From contig JASANG010000600.1 in NCBI GenBank assembly GCA_030248215.1, positions 1 through 64,000 on the forward strand: a stretch of DNA of 64,000 bases. Reading direction: 5' to 3'. This stretch comes from Enoplolaimus lenunculus (taxonomy: Eukaryota > Nematoda > Enoplea > Enoplida > Thoracostomopsidae). Numbering within the stretch: the first letter of the stretch is position 1; each line of letters begins with the position of its first letter. Below, piece after piece: positions 48,449 to 60,409 of this stretch. The notes under the pieces were generated by a model. That model searched no databases. It was not told the DNA's origin and saw nothing but the letters and a program-made list of their open reading frames with translations. Both the position numbers and the translations under genes were made by a program.

Positions 48449-49562
48449 ATGGTGTGGATACGTAACAGTTATTTTGTTTTAATTTTACCAGCTTTACTAT
48501 CGGCAGAAATTGTCTATTGGGCTGCAAGCACGCAAGATTGCGCAATGCGCGCATTTGATTGTTACTCACGTACTGATGTTGCAGCTCAGTTTCGCAAATT
48601 CGACAGCGAACCTTTTCAAGAGAGTATGCTGGATGAGCTTGTTTCACAAGTTTGCGACAGTTTGCCAGAAGCTAACGCTTGTTTTAAGCGTGGATTGGGT
48701 TCCCATTATTGGTGTCCATTATTGTCGGATTTATTTCGGTCAATGGAACTAATGTGCGACAGGGAAGATGAACTACGTGTGCACGCCGTTTGCGCTGCGA
48801 AAGTGTATCGTGCGGTTCATGAGAAGTCAGTTGTTTTTAGCTGATCTACTCTTAGAATTGTGTTTATCGCGTTTAAGCATACTTGTTTTTTGTTGCCCGT
48901 CCCCACGCTAGTGTTAACCTAAAGTGGGTGGTTGGTTTTACGCTGACACATAGTTCCGTAAGAGTAGATGGTGTTTTAATCCACTGCTAAAAATGGCGAG
49001 TCAAATCAATGCCCTCCGAAACTACCACTGGAGTCAAATTAAAATTGACTGGGCCGCAAATTTGCTAAAAACGTACGGAAGTAGAACTGGCTAGGTTTTC
49101 TATGCAAATTTTAGCACAAACTCAGTTAAATTAAGACTTGAACCGCTTGGCTAGTTCAAACATGACTCATGGCGAATCAAATATGTTAAAATTTTCCTAG
49201 AGCCAAATTTTAAAATGTGAAGAATTTAGTAAATTGTAAATGAAATTTAATTTTGATTTAATAAAAATTTTAGCTCATCACTCGAAATGACTGATGCCAT
49301 AAAAGAGTGTCGAAGCTTTCAGAAAGAAAAAATTTCCCGAACGCTACAATTAGAAACAATGGTAATGAAGCCATACCGAGCAGTGATGCAAGCTGGATTC
49401 TCTTGCGACAATATTGCTGAAGTAAAGGATTGTTGGCATCCAATAGTGTCAGAGTTGTGCGAGAATCAAGCTAATCCGTCTGATTCAGATGAGACTGAAT
49501 TTGAAAATTTTTTTACTGAAACATTTTTTGCAGTGTTTAACCGTAATGTTACTGAATGCTAA
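48449..49562 (+). CDS. Secreted cysteine-rich protein, two exons
   Basis: Exon 1 is 48449-48825 and exon 2 is 49274-49562, with a GT-AG intron of 448 bp. The split codon AA+C keeps the frame and gives 221 residues. The first 20-25 residues are a signal peptide (Arg, then a hydrophobic core, then small residues). The mature part has about a dozen cysteines in spaced pairs and no transmembrane segment, so a disulfide-bonded secreted protein is expected. The Cys-rich helical style recalls the nematode DUF19/T20D4.11-like family, but I could not align it and do not assert that. One N-glycosylation sequon (NVT) lies near the end. A MITE ends about 260 bp before the ATG. Product function is unknown. 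Confidence 0.75.
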
Positions 49563-50804
49563 AATTTTTTATGGTATTTTTAATCAGTCGAGCAGTGTCG
49601 GATTCAGTGAACACAGGGGCGTATCTCCAACTAATGCTGACGGCTGAAAATTGTTGCGTCAGAAACGGTTCATCTGAAATTTTACAGTGAGCTTTCTAGC
49701 CAAACACCAAATATATACTAAACACAGTTTTAAAACTGTAAACTTTCGAAGCCCAATATATATTTTTACCCGTGGAAAAAACTTGGTTCCACCAGTGCAA
49801 CGGTGAGTGTCTGTTCCGATTCCGGTTTTAAAAAGTTGTCGCTTCTGCATCTGTCATATTTATTTCTTAAACGTAATAAATTTTTCAAAGTCATCAGGCA
49901 TAACCACTTAGGAAAGGCGTCTTGTTTTAACGTTTTCAAATATTTATATCCTTCTGCCCGCCATCATTTGAATAAGATTTACCAATAAAATATATTTAGT
50001 CTGTTTAGGTTCAATTAAAATCAAATATTGAAACGAATATTTAATCTCATTATAACAGCGTTTAAGCCTGTATATTTAGCTGTTTCATATTAACAACACA
50101 TTTATTGCAATAATATATTAGAACGCGTATCGCGATAATTCGTCAACCGGCAACTTGTAATCCGAAGTCTCGTTGATTCGGCAATTTGCTGGCAATGACT
50201 ATCTATGCTTAGGCTTAGGCTTGTCATTATGCTAACAATTGCGCTTAGGCGTAGGCTTAGGTTTAGGACATTATCGGGCGAAAAGTTGTCGGGCGACGAA
50301 TAGTCGTATATTTATTAAAACAAATATTCACAGTTTACACAACATTTGGTCGCTGCAGTGTGCCTAAATGTTTCACAATAATACGAAGCCATCTGTATTT
50401 TGATTGTGGTACTGTGACGGCTCTGATGTCAAATTTCAGGCAGGCGCTGGAAAAAGTTGACCCGAAACAGTGTTTTGAAAGCTTAGCGTTAAGTTTGAAA
50501 CGATAAGATGTACTTCAAAGTAACGCTGAGCAAAAGTTTTAAAGTTTTAAGTTAAAAAATTAATTATAAAACTGGCAAATTATGAGTTACATACAACAAT
50601 ACAATGAGAAATTATATTTTCTGTAGCAGTGCGCAACCGAAAGTAGATATACCCGGTGAAGCAAAAATATTCCGTTGTTTAAATGATGTTGGATTTGCTA
50701 ATTTTGACAATACGTTTGAATTAAAGTATTGTAAAAGATTTATCGTACAAGCCATTTTTTGTGAAATCCGGGCTATTAAAGTTCAAAAATATCAGCGAAA
50801 GTTT
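49563..50804. other. Unassigned sequence
   Basis: 3' flank of the secreted-protein gene. Degenerate TTAGGC array at about 50200-50272 with the GGGCGAAAAGTTGTCGGGCG flank of the second array-bearing group. Confidence 0.4.
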
Positions 50805-50985
50805 GGCCTATGTATAGAACAGGGCCGGAACAGTGCTATAAGAATATTCCTAAGCGTAAGCCTAAGCGTATGGATGAGTCTATTCCTAAGCCTAAGCCTA
50901 AGTCTAAGCGTAAGCAAAAAATTAGTCAAAACTTAAACTGTCTCTGTTAAAGCCCCTCCGGAAAACGATCCGGCCTTCTTCTATA
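50805..50985. mobile_element. Group B TTAGGC MITE
   Basis: GGCCTATGTATAGAACAGGG start, two GCCTAA arrays. The right end is degraded near TCTATACATAT. Confidence 0.75.
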
Positions 50986-51613
50986 CATATATAAACTCAC
51001 TTAATAACAAAACAATTCACTACAAAAATCGACAAAATAATTCGAGCAAAAATGTTGCAAGAATTGCAATCGAGGTATTTTAAATCGCAGGTTGCAATCA
51101 GAGGTGAGAATTACATGGCGAACCAAAATTATAAAAACCAAACGTTAAATTCTGGTATCCAATTTTATAATACAAAACTTTGGTTTTAAAATCATGAGAT
51201 GGGCGCGCGCTATCAGATGACCAACAAACGAGGCTGAAACTTTTCTAACGGGGCCCAAAATTTTTCTTCGGGAAGAATGGACTCTGGTAGACCAAGTGGT
51301 AATCGATTGAAAATGTTTGTAGGTACATTTATTATTCCAATTTTTACAAATAAAACTCTGTATCGAATCGTGAGCGCAACCAGGATTCTAGGAAGGGAGG
51401 TTACGTTCTGAAACAAATTTTTGAACGGGGTTTCATGTATTGCAAACTGACCTAATATATGCTTAACACCCTTGCATGCATATCGCAAAGGAGGTTGAAT
51501 TCTGAAACCACTCTGGCTGCGCCTTTGAAACAAACGTTGCTATTTTTCTGCTATAATTGAAAACTAAACGACTGGGTTTCAGGAATATGGCCTGTAGTCC
51601 AAATACACTTTCT

Positions 51614-51836
51614 AGAGCGCGTATTCTCAAATGTCTGCAGCACCTACCACCAGTTGGTGATTGGCGCTTCAACTTTGGAACCAGCTCATGGTGAAGTTCA
51701 GAATTTAGCCCATTGTTCGCGTTTCATTCGCCCTATTTTTGTACCAATTTTGAGATCTGAAATTGCAGATGTTCGTCTGTGTGAAAAACTATCGCTAACT
51801 AATGATAGGTGGTATACGCATTTGAGAATATGTGCC
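51614..51836. mobile_element. Group G palindromic MITE
   Basis: GAGCGCGTATTCTCAAATG start and GCATTTGAGAATATGTGCC end, bordered by CTA and TAG. Confidence 0.72.
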
Positions 51837-52740
51837 TAGCTCTCAAGGCAAGCTGGTGAAAATACTTCCAACGCTGTGTAAGGGCGCCTACAAAAATGAA
51901 TAGCGGTACATATTTTTTGGTGGAATTTTTAAAGCAACAAAAATAATATCACTTTTAACGGGCGTTCGAATAATGTTCAGGATTTTAGTGGTCAAAAAAT
52001 TTTAAGCTCGCTCAGCCCGCCTATAGAAACTTGTACATGAAGTTTTTTGCTTTTTCGAAATCAAACCATTGTTGCGTCTTTAGCGGCACGGATTACTTCA
52101 AAGACAACAACCAGTCGCCGGTCGCCGCAGTTTTTTTGCACTATCACTGCAATCCCAGGATTCGTCAGGGTCACAATTGATTGTATGCGCGACAGTGTCG
52201 ACAGGAACCGAACATGGCAAAGGATTAAGGTTTTCTGAGGCACAACTATGTGTCATTTCGACGTTATTAACACACCCATAATCAGATATGCAACAAGTGT
52301 TAGTATTAACACAAATTCCTTGTCGTTGATTGGTTCCACAACGAGGGCACTAAAACACATATTACACGGCAAAGTTAATGACAATGATATGTTAAATGAC
52401 GGGCCGTATTAGGTGTAATAGCCTGTCGACTGAGACTAAGCCTATGGATCCTGATTTCAGCATCTAAAATCCACTGTTGGTCTTTTGTCTTCTGACGGGC
52501 AGGCCCTTATAAATTTACATGGGTCACATTGAACCATCAGGCGATAATGACCACGGACAAGAGTATGTATAACTGGTGGATAAGTTCTGTGTAGAAAAGA
52601 ATATAACCAGCATCCGTTGTGTTTTTTCAATTATTCAGATTACTAGTTTGAATTAATATTGTTTCCTTAAATTAAAGAACATCTACGATAATTGGTTCGT
52701 ACTTGTTATTAACGTACGTCTTATATTTCAGAACAGTTAG

Positions 52741-52910
52741 CCAAAGTATAGAACAGGGCCGTAAATAAGCATATATATATTTTAAATCTTAAGCTTAAGC
52801 CCAGACGTATAAGCGTAAGAATGCGCTTAAACCTATGTCTAAGCCTAATTCTAAGCCTGACTGCCTAACCCTATGCAAAAAATAGTGTAACGCTTAAGCT
52901 CACTCTATAC
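52741..52910. mobile_element. Group B TTAGGC MITE, degraded
   Basis: CCAAAGTATAGAACAGGGCC start, followed by diverged GCCTAA-like arrays and AAAAAATAGTGTAACGCTTA. Confidence 0.6.
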
Positions 52911-53449
52911 AATTGATAGTGCGTGGTTTGGTAAATATTTGTGTAACGTACGAGAAATCGACCACTTTCGCCAAAGTTGTCAAGGGTATCAGAAAAACGG
53001 CAACGCGCGGTGGTACATTTTGTGTCATGGTAAATTTGGCGAACTGTAGGTATGTACTCTTTATCTAACAAATAACCCCCTCTCTTTGATCGTTTGACTG
53101 AACATGCGATATTATGCTTTATTCCAAATATTTTCGCATCATGACGATTATAATATCAAAGTTTTCATGATCATCATTCAACAGCCAAATTTGACTATGA
53201 AAATTAGATTATTAAGGCATAAGACGCCTATTTCTGTGAGAAACTATTTTGTCATAAAAGCTTAAGTTTTAAAATTTACGTCAGTTTTGACCAACTGATG
53301 TCAAGTAAATCCCTGACGAATGATCATGTGAAGTCAGGAAAATTTGATATAGGCAAAAACTTTAAATTAGTCCATTATTAAGCAAAGGCCGTCAGCAGAT
53401 ATTGCCAAAACCGAAACGTAAATGGCTGGTCGTTTAGATTATGCAGCAC

Positions 53450-53620
53450 CAGGTCCGTAGTCAGCTCACCTTGATAGGGGGGTGTAAAAAATTTTTCAGG
53501 AGAGGCAGACAACAATTCTCGATGACTTACAAGCAAGGTTTGAAATATCCTAAGGGGTCGAAATCATTCCGGAGGCGGGCGGGCTGAGTCAGTCTGGCCG
53601 CATCTGCGGTTACGGGCCCG
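53450..53620. mobile_element. hAT-like MITE, group A
   Basis: CAGGTCCGTAGTCAGC start and TACGGGCCCG end. Target duplication TGCAGCAC/TGCAGCGC. Confidence 0.8.
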
Positions 53621-53915
53621 TGCAGCGCCAGTGTAAAAACCACAGATTGTTTTACCTTCCGTTTGAAATAATACAAATAATTTCGTTGTATTCCAATTGA
53701 TTTATTGATCCGTTTTTCGGCGACTTCAGGACAGTTAAATATGTAGCATGCGAAGTTGCGCTAAATAATTAATCATTAAATATATACGTGCAGTCCTGTA
53801 CCATACAAATTTTTACCCATGCTGCCTTACAGTAAAAGCCTTAGTTAACTGTGAATCATTGAGAATTGGGCCCCTTAGAGACTAGGAAGCTTAGGCATTT
53901 GCTTATGTTAAGGTT

Positions 53916-54081
53916 GGCTCATGTTACTCTAAAGGGCGTTCAGGTTTCTGGTGGGCCCATAAAAGAGTAGGTTTAGATTTTTGATTACATTTTCTTAGGT
54001 TTATGCTTAAGCTGAAACTAAGCCTCAGGTTTAGGCTAAAAGGCTTAAGATTAGTGAAAAGACCCAAATATAATATTGGCC
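53916..54081. mobile_element. Group B TTAGGC MITE
   Basis: GGCTCATGTTACTCTAAAGG start, ATATTGGCC end. The TTAGGC part is much diverged. Confidence 0.7.
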
Positions 54082-54110
54082 GATATTTACGTTTTTTGGG
54101 AGTTGAGCTC

Positions 54111-54240
54111 ATTAAGGGTTACACTATATTTTACTGTGCCGAATGCCGGCTCGTACTGCCGCACGCAGCCTCGCGTACTGCCGAACGCCGCCGTACACCG
54201 CCGGACGCCGACGGATGCGGCCGTCCACGACTATTAACAA
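54111..54240. mobile_element. Group H MITE, left half
   Basis: TAAGGGTTACACTATA start then CGCCGCC-type units. The right half is missing. Confidence 0.6.
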
Positions 54241-54469
54241 TGATATTTTGAGAATTAGTATGAATTTAAATTATTTCTGTCGGAAATGCAAAATGTAATA
54301 AAGATGCGGAACACAGGCCACCCAACAAAATCAAAATTATAAATGTTTTAAAACATTTAGTACTAAAATTGATTATGGTTTGTTTGCCGCTTTTTCTATC
54401 AGTATTACGTTATCACGTGACTTTTTTGATAGAAATTTCTCAATCCACTACCAAACTACTAACAATGCA

Positions 54470-54654
54470 GGTCCATGTTACTATAAGGGGCGTCCATGTT
54501 TTTGGTGTGTCTATAAAAGAGTACGTTTAGGTTCTAGATTACATTTTTTACTTTGACTTAGGATTAGGCTTAGGAACACATTTTGCAACGCTTACGTTTA
54601 GGCTTAGAAATACTCTTCATCTACTGTTACGCCCCTAAAAGTAATAACATTGGC
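54470..54654. mobile_element. Group B TTAGGC MITE
   Basis: GGTCCATGTTACTATAAGGG start, AATAACATTGGCT end. Target duplication ACAATGCA/ACAACGCA. Confidence 0.83.
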
Positions 54655-54955
54655 TACAACGCATATGCTAGTTTATCACAGTGAATTTACAAGCGTCGAT
54701 ACAAGACAAATGTTTACCTTAACTGTGAATGAATGATTCTTGAGCGACACTGCAGTACGTGGACAATCTTGAATGTAACAGGATTTAATCATTTTCATCA
54801 GGTATACAGAAGTCAACGCAATTAAAAACGAACGCATAATTTAATTATCAATGGTATTTACAAGCAAACTACTAATTTGCACATTAATCGCTGCAACCCT
54901 GATTTATTGATACGTATAACCCTAAACAAAAAAAAACGAAATAGTTACTTTTTCT

Positions 54956-55169
54956 GGCGAATGTGCAATCAGGGGCGTAATATTTTTGTATGGGACTGCA
55001 ATAGAGTAAGATTAAGCTTTACACTCTTTGTTTGCTTAGGCTTAGGATTAAGCTTAGCGTTAAGTTTACGCTTAGGCTTACGTTTAAGCACATTCTTGCG
55101 CTTGGGCTTAGGTTTAGGCTTAAGCTTAAGAATATGCTTACTGTTGCGACTGTGTTCTATGCATTGGCC
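54956..55169. mobile_element. Group B TTAGGC MITE
   Basis: GGCGAATGTGCAATCAGGGG start, TATGCATTGGCC end. Approximate duplication CTTTTTCT/AATTTTCT. Confidence 0.75.
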
Positions 55170-55822
55170 AATTTTCTCAACGCCCTCCGATGCAACGACT
55201 ATCAAACGATTAATTTACGTTTTATAAATTGTTTAATAGTTTTAAATTTTTACCCGACAGTTCTATAAACGTTATACACCGTCCTGGCAAACGACTAAAC
55301 CATAACCTTCACAAAATTTGTAAACACGCCTAATTGGTGTGTTAATTTGTTTGGTTCGAACGATGTTTACGTCCAAGTTAGCCGTGGATATAAATATTTT
55401 TGCGCTAGAAATTTCGTGCATTTAAGCAAAAATTGCTACAGAACCGCTTGTATGCTTAGGTATATTTTTAATTGGATTTAGGTGTAACGCCTAATCATAC
55501 CAATTAAATTGCTATATATATTTTCTAAATTTCCTTATTTCCTAATATTTCTATTCCTATTTAATTATGTGTTGACGGTGTGTGTAATCATTTTCTTCGG
55601 TTTACTTTTAGGACCGTCCTATTTTTGCTGGGACAGCAAAAGGGTATTCCTAGGGTTTAGGCTATATTTTTGTGCTGATGCTTAGGCTTAGGAGAACAGG
55701 AAATGAACATGCAATATATTGATACATCACGATGATTTGTGACCCGGGTTTGTTATAAAGTACAATAAAACAAGCAATATGTTATATATATTTTTGTTGC
55801 TTATTTTTCCAATCTGTTATCG

Positions 55823-56028
55823 GGTTCATGTAAAAATCAAGTACACGCCACCTTTAAGCGGGACTGCTATGGAGTAAGCTTAAACGTTAGAGTAATTTAA
55901 TGCTTAGGCTTATGTTAAAAGCTTAAGCATATGCTTATTCTTTACGCTTATAGGCACTCGCTTGATGTTTGGCATAGGTGTAGGAATATGCTTATACTAC
56001 TGCTACTCCTCTAATTTATACGTCGGCC
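55823..56028. mobile_element. Group B TTAGGC MITE, diverged
   Basis: GGTTCATGTAAAAATCAAG start, TATACGTCGGCC end. Confidence 0.68.
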
Positions 56029-56046
56029 AGTTATTATTGTAATTTG

Positions 56047-56200
56047 AGCCTATGTAAAGATCAGGTGCGGGACGTCTTCCGGCAGGGCTGCCATAGAATA
56101 AGCTTAAGCTTTAGACTAATTTTTAGCTTGGCTTAGTCTTAGGCTTAGGCTTAGGATAAGCTTTTATAATACTATTCCGCCCCTGTTCTTTACATTGGCC
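56047..56200. mobile_element. Group B TTAGGC MITE
   Basis: AGCCTATGTAAAGATCAGG start, TTTACATTGGCC end. Duplication GTAATTTG/GTAATATG. It lies 18 bp from the preceding copy. Confidence 0.82.
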
Positions 56201-57882
56201 GTAATATGTTACCATTTATTGTTTTGGGAATTAACTTCTCTTGATAACATTGCAAACACGAAGAATAAGCGCTTGAATGCTTTGTTCTCTGGCTCAGTTT
56301 ATCGAACCCCGAAACAGGTGATCCGGAACGGAAACGCTTATCAGCTGCAATTGTGAAGGCATGTACGTACGGTATTAAAAATTTGAAAAATATCTGTTTC
56401 GTTTTAAAAAGATTTGAAAAAAATCTGTTTCGTTTTAAAAAGATTGGGAAAAATATTTGTTTACTTTTAAAAAAATTTGAAAACATATCGTCTGTTTACT
56501 TTTCAAAAGATTTGATTTTACAACTAAATCATTGTACAGAATTTCAGTTTCGGTCCCAGCTTTATTAAATGCCACCTTTGTGTAGAATTAAAAGAACACA
56601 GTTTTAATACAAAGACATCGCTTTTGTAAAGACTCAAACTTTGAAAGCATGCAAAAAATGTTAACAAACACAATGAAAGCAACGTCTACGGATTAGGTAG
56701 GAAGAAACTGAATATTTTACGCAGAGCTTTGCCAATTTGCGTTGTGACATTTTTCCGCACTACAGCCGTGGACGCATCAGAATATATACTGGGATGAGGT
56801 GTGCTGGTAGGCCTTTGAATAAAGCGTAATAGTATGACACCATTATTACTCTAGGGTGTAGGACACTCCCCATGATTAAAGTTGAAGATGTTATCTTAAA
56901 CTATTGACTCAGGCAACAGTAAGAGTCGTCTTAAGTCTTTGTTTGTACCCTAAGCGTAAAACGTTTAGAGTTGTACAAGAGTCTTGCTTTATGTTCATAC
57001 ATTTACTGGTCCCAAGGGGCTGACCTTGCGGCCGTAAAAATCGAATTTTTCAAAAATTCAGTTTTGGGCACGAAATGATAAAATACAAATTTGATTAGGA
57101 AACAAGGGAGTTCAACTGAAATTCTCCCACTTTGGTTTTTTTCAAGAAAAATTGAATCGACCAATCGGAAAAACGAACAAATTGAAAACTGCTAAACATG
57201 TACTGGCGGTTCAGCTTATGCTACGACTTTAACGAATAATAAATCTGCCAAAATGATACTAATAGAATGACATGACTGTGTTACTAAAGTATATATCAAC
57301 ATTTTGTAACATGTGATAATCGTACGGCATACACACCAAAACTGTCAGATGTTTGAAAATGGCATTCGACAGCTAGCTGGCCACAAACCTGTTGATTTGA
57401 GGGCGGCAAAAAAGTATGCATGCTTTCAATTTAGATCCATCCCCGCTGCTGTGAACACAAGTCACACAAATGTCTAGTATATCCAGTCAAATAGGTATTA
57501 AAAATCTAGTATATCAGCGCTCCTGACACTTTAGCGAATCACATTCCGATAGGAAAATGTGCGAGAAAAACACTAATTTACTGGGGTTTTCTGCGACGTT
57601 TTGTCGCTGTTACATAAGCTATTAATTAACATGTTTCATAAAAAGTTTTTACCGCTGCTTCGAAAAGCGGAAACCCCCGGAAAAATTCGGGTTTTCTCTC
57701 CCGTTTTTTCCGGCGCCCAAAGTTGGTTCTAACAGAGTCAGCCTAAAAAAGTATTTTGGATAACGGCTTAGTAAAATGGTAAAAATGGAATACGATAATA
57801 AATATGTAAAATTTATTGGTTTAATTGTAGATTTGCTTAGTATGTTTTAATTAATGAGCTTAAAGATGTCTACTAGTGAGAA
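56201..57882. other. Unassigned sequence
   Basis: A short imperfect tandem repeat of AAAAAGATTTGAAAAA-like units (about 32 bp) at 56380-56515, otherwise no structure seen. Confidence 0.4.
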
Positions 57883-58102
57883 GGCAAATGTAAAGAACAG
57901 GGGCGAAACAGTATTATAATTATATTTCAAAGCCTAAGCCTAAGCCTAAGCCTAAGCCTCAGCCTAAGCGTAAAGTGAGTATATTCCTAAACCTAAGATT
58001 AAGCCTAAGCCTAAAGCCAAGCAAAAAAATTAGTCTAAACTTTAAGCTTACTCTACTGCAGTCCCACAGAAAAATGGTCCGCCCCAGATCTTTACTTGGG
58101 CC
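57883..58102. mobile_element. Group B TTAGGC MITE
   Basis: GGCAAATGTAAAGAACAGGG start, four tandem GCCTAA units near 57930. Duplication AGTGAGAA/AGTAAGAG. Confidence 0.8.
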
Positions 58103-58515
58103 AGTAAGAGAATATACCAGCATCAGTGGGGATGACGTAAATATATCCGTCCCTTGAAATGATTAACCTACGAAGCAGGTTTACAGTCTTCAGAATAAGG
58201 GTCCTGGATCCTGGAGTAAATATAAATAATTTATTTGCCCACTACGCTCGGTCGCAAGAATGTTTTAGATAGCACCCTTTTTAAACGTACCATGGGTCAC
58301 ATGGGCTAGTCTGCAAACGACTTCCAGACTGCCATATATTACGTTTAATTTACTGAGTCAAAATGTATTATGGTGTCTTGATCTCTGATATATGATTCTG
58401 GTCAATTTGTTCACTAAACAGGGCTCAGAGCCTGCGCAACCAGAAAACAAGCTGGTTCGCCGTGGATCCATCAATGTCTGACGGGAATGCTTCCCGTTGA
58501 ATAATAATGAAAAAG

Positions 58516-58690
58516 CACTTCGAGTGAAAAATAACTGGAAAACGTTTATTTTCAGACTTTATTTCAAAGCTTTTTTGAAAATGTTTCTGTTATAACAGAA
58601 ATACTATTCAAGTGCACGTTGGTAATTATATTTCGTAAATGTAAGAAATTTTTTTGTTAAATATCAGAAATATTATTTTTAGTGCAAGCG
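58516..58690. mobile_element. Group I MITE, shorter copy
   Basis: ATAACTGGAAAACGTTT core through ATCAGAAATATTATTTTTAG, nearly colinear with the 47.2 kb copy. Confidence 0.62.
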
Positions 58691-59059
58691 CAATTTTAGT
58701 GCTAAATCTTAATACAAAGTTAGGGAGACTAGCTTTTGGGTGCCGCAACTTATCTTGTAACGCCAAGGTTAAAGTTAATGGTTCGACTGACTCCTGTTTT
58801 TAAGAATTAAGGCCTGATTTTGAGCGAGGTTCCAAGTCTGATTCGTGGATTTCGGTATTTTCAAACACTCACTGAAATCCGGCAATGTTTAATTTCGAAA
58901 TGCTTCTTGCTGCAATTGAGTGCTACTTCATTAGCAGTCTAGCCCCATATGCGGAAAGCGCACGTGCCAGTGTCATGTGACAGAAAATACAGATTAGACA
59001 AAGCTTTAAGCAAACGACGGTCGACCAAAAATTGTCACATTATGTTCAGGGTCCGTGAG

Positions 59060-59262
59060 AGCAAACAGTTGACAGTGAATTATATCCCTTCCTTGAATTT
59101 CTGGAGACACGAGCAACGGTACTTTTACAAGCCTTAAACCTGCTTGAGTCGAGACGTGAAGAAACATTCACGTTCGTTGCCTTTGCTCGCAAATATCTGG
59201 CGGATGAGATTATAACCTTCCGAAATGAAATTGTGTCTAAGCTCCTGCTCAAGACATGGTAA
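59060..59262 (+). CDS. Candidate terminal exon, unrecognised
   Basis: A frame open from 59059 to the TAA at 59260 reads like a helical, charged protein C-terminus (contains LLQALNLLESRREE and FARKYLADEI). Possible acceptors are GTGAG|AG (exon from 59060) and AAACAG|TT (exon from 59069). Upstream exons were not identified, and an opposite-strand frame is also open. Confidence 0.32.
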
Positions 59263-59495
59263 ACAGTTCGGTTAAGAATTAAGTTAAATTTTTAACATTT
59301 TCAATTGAAATGCCATTTGCCGGGCACGCGACGTGACCAAAAAAGCTCCGAAGCCGACTGTCACACTGTGCTGAAGATTACGCCGTACACAAAGGACAAT
59401 TGGATATGTCCGTGTCGGAAATTTCTGGAGAGACAAGAAATTTTTTTTACTTTAAGCCTGTTAGATTCTAGAGGTAAAAAATTATTCCTGCTCGC

Positions 59496-59933
59496 TACTG
59501 TATTGACCCGAAAAAGAGGGGGGACTGATATTTATTTGGCCTCTCTAGAGGGCACCTCCCCTTGTAATTCGGTTACGGACTGTTATTTATATTCAAACCA
59601 CACTTCGCCACCCTTCGTTACTGATATATCCGGTACTGCAACTATCCGTTGAATTAAATGTTTGTTCGTGTTGTGTCAATAGCTTGAGCGATGATGCAAG
59701 GTTATACGTTGGAATGTACTTTCAAAACTTAAGTACGCTTTAAAGTTTCGAATTATTTGGACCTGGAGTCATTATGTGCTACAATTACGGATAATTGACA
59801 TTTATGGACTCTAATTAAGGTTTAAGGACTCTATCCGCTTACGTACACTTATTAGGGACACTGACTCATATTGATTCGGACTCAAATAGGGACCCCCTCT
59901 TATTACCCCCCTCTTATTCGGGTCAATACAGTA
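59496..59933. mobile_element. Tc1/mariner-like MITE, group E
   Basis: 438 bp, inverted relative to the 12 kb copy, with ends TACTGTATTGACCCG and CGGGTCAATACAGTA. Confidence 0.75.
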
Positions 59934-59994
59934 CGCTCGCTGTTTACTATTTTGTACGTTAACAGGCGGTGGTTAGTGGCTAACTGATTAACAA

Positions 59995-60208
59995 CAAATA
60001 TTACCAGTTATTATCAGTTGGTGATAGGTCTTGTATATAATTTAAATCAGCAAATGATTGGGTACAAAATTTAGCAAATGTCTTTGGATTCGATTGAGTC
60101 ATGGTTCGGTATCAATTTTACGACCCGGAACTGTATGAGATGGTCAATATGAAACTTTATCGCAAACTGGTGATAGATGCTATAAACACATGTGAGAATA
60201 TTTGACAG
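59995..60208. mobile_element. Group G palindromic MITE, diverged
   Basis: ACCAGTTATTATCAGTTGGTG near the left, ACACATGTGAGAATATTTG at the right. Confidence 0.6.
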
Positions 60209-60409
60209 TAGACAGCGTCGCGTTAATTTAACACGAGAACCCACACAAAAGCAAGACGTGGTTTCGTTGACAGGTTTCAGTTGTGACGTTCTCGACGGAC
60301 AGCAGAAATCATTTCTTAGAACTTTAATATTAATTTTGTTTCATTCTGAATGAATAAACAACTTCAAAGGTTACAATTAAATGGTCTTCTATGTAAACTT
60401 TTATTAATA

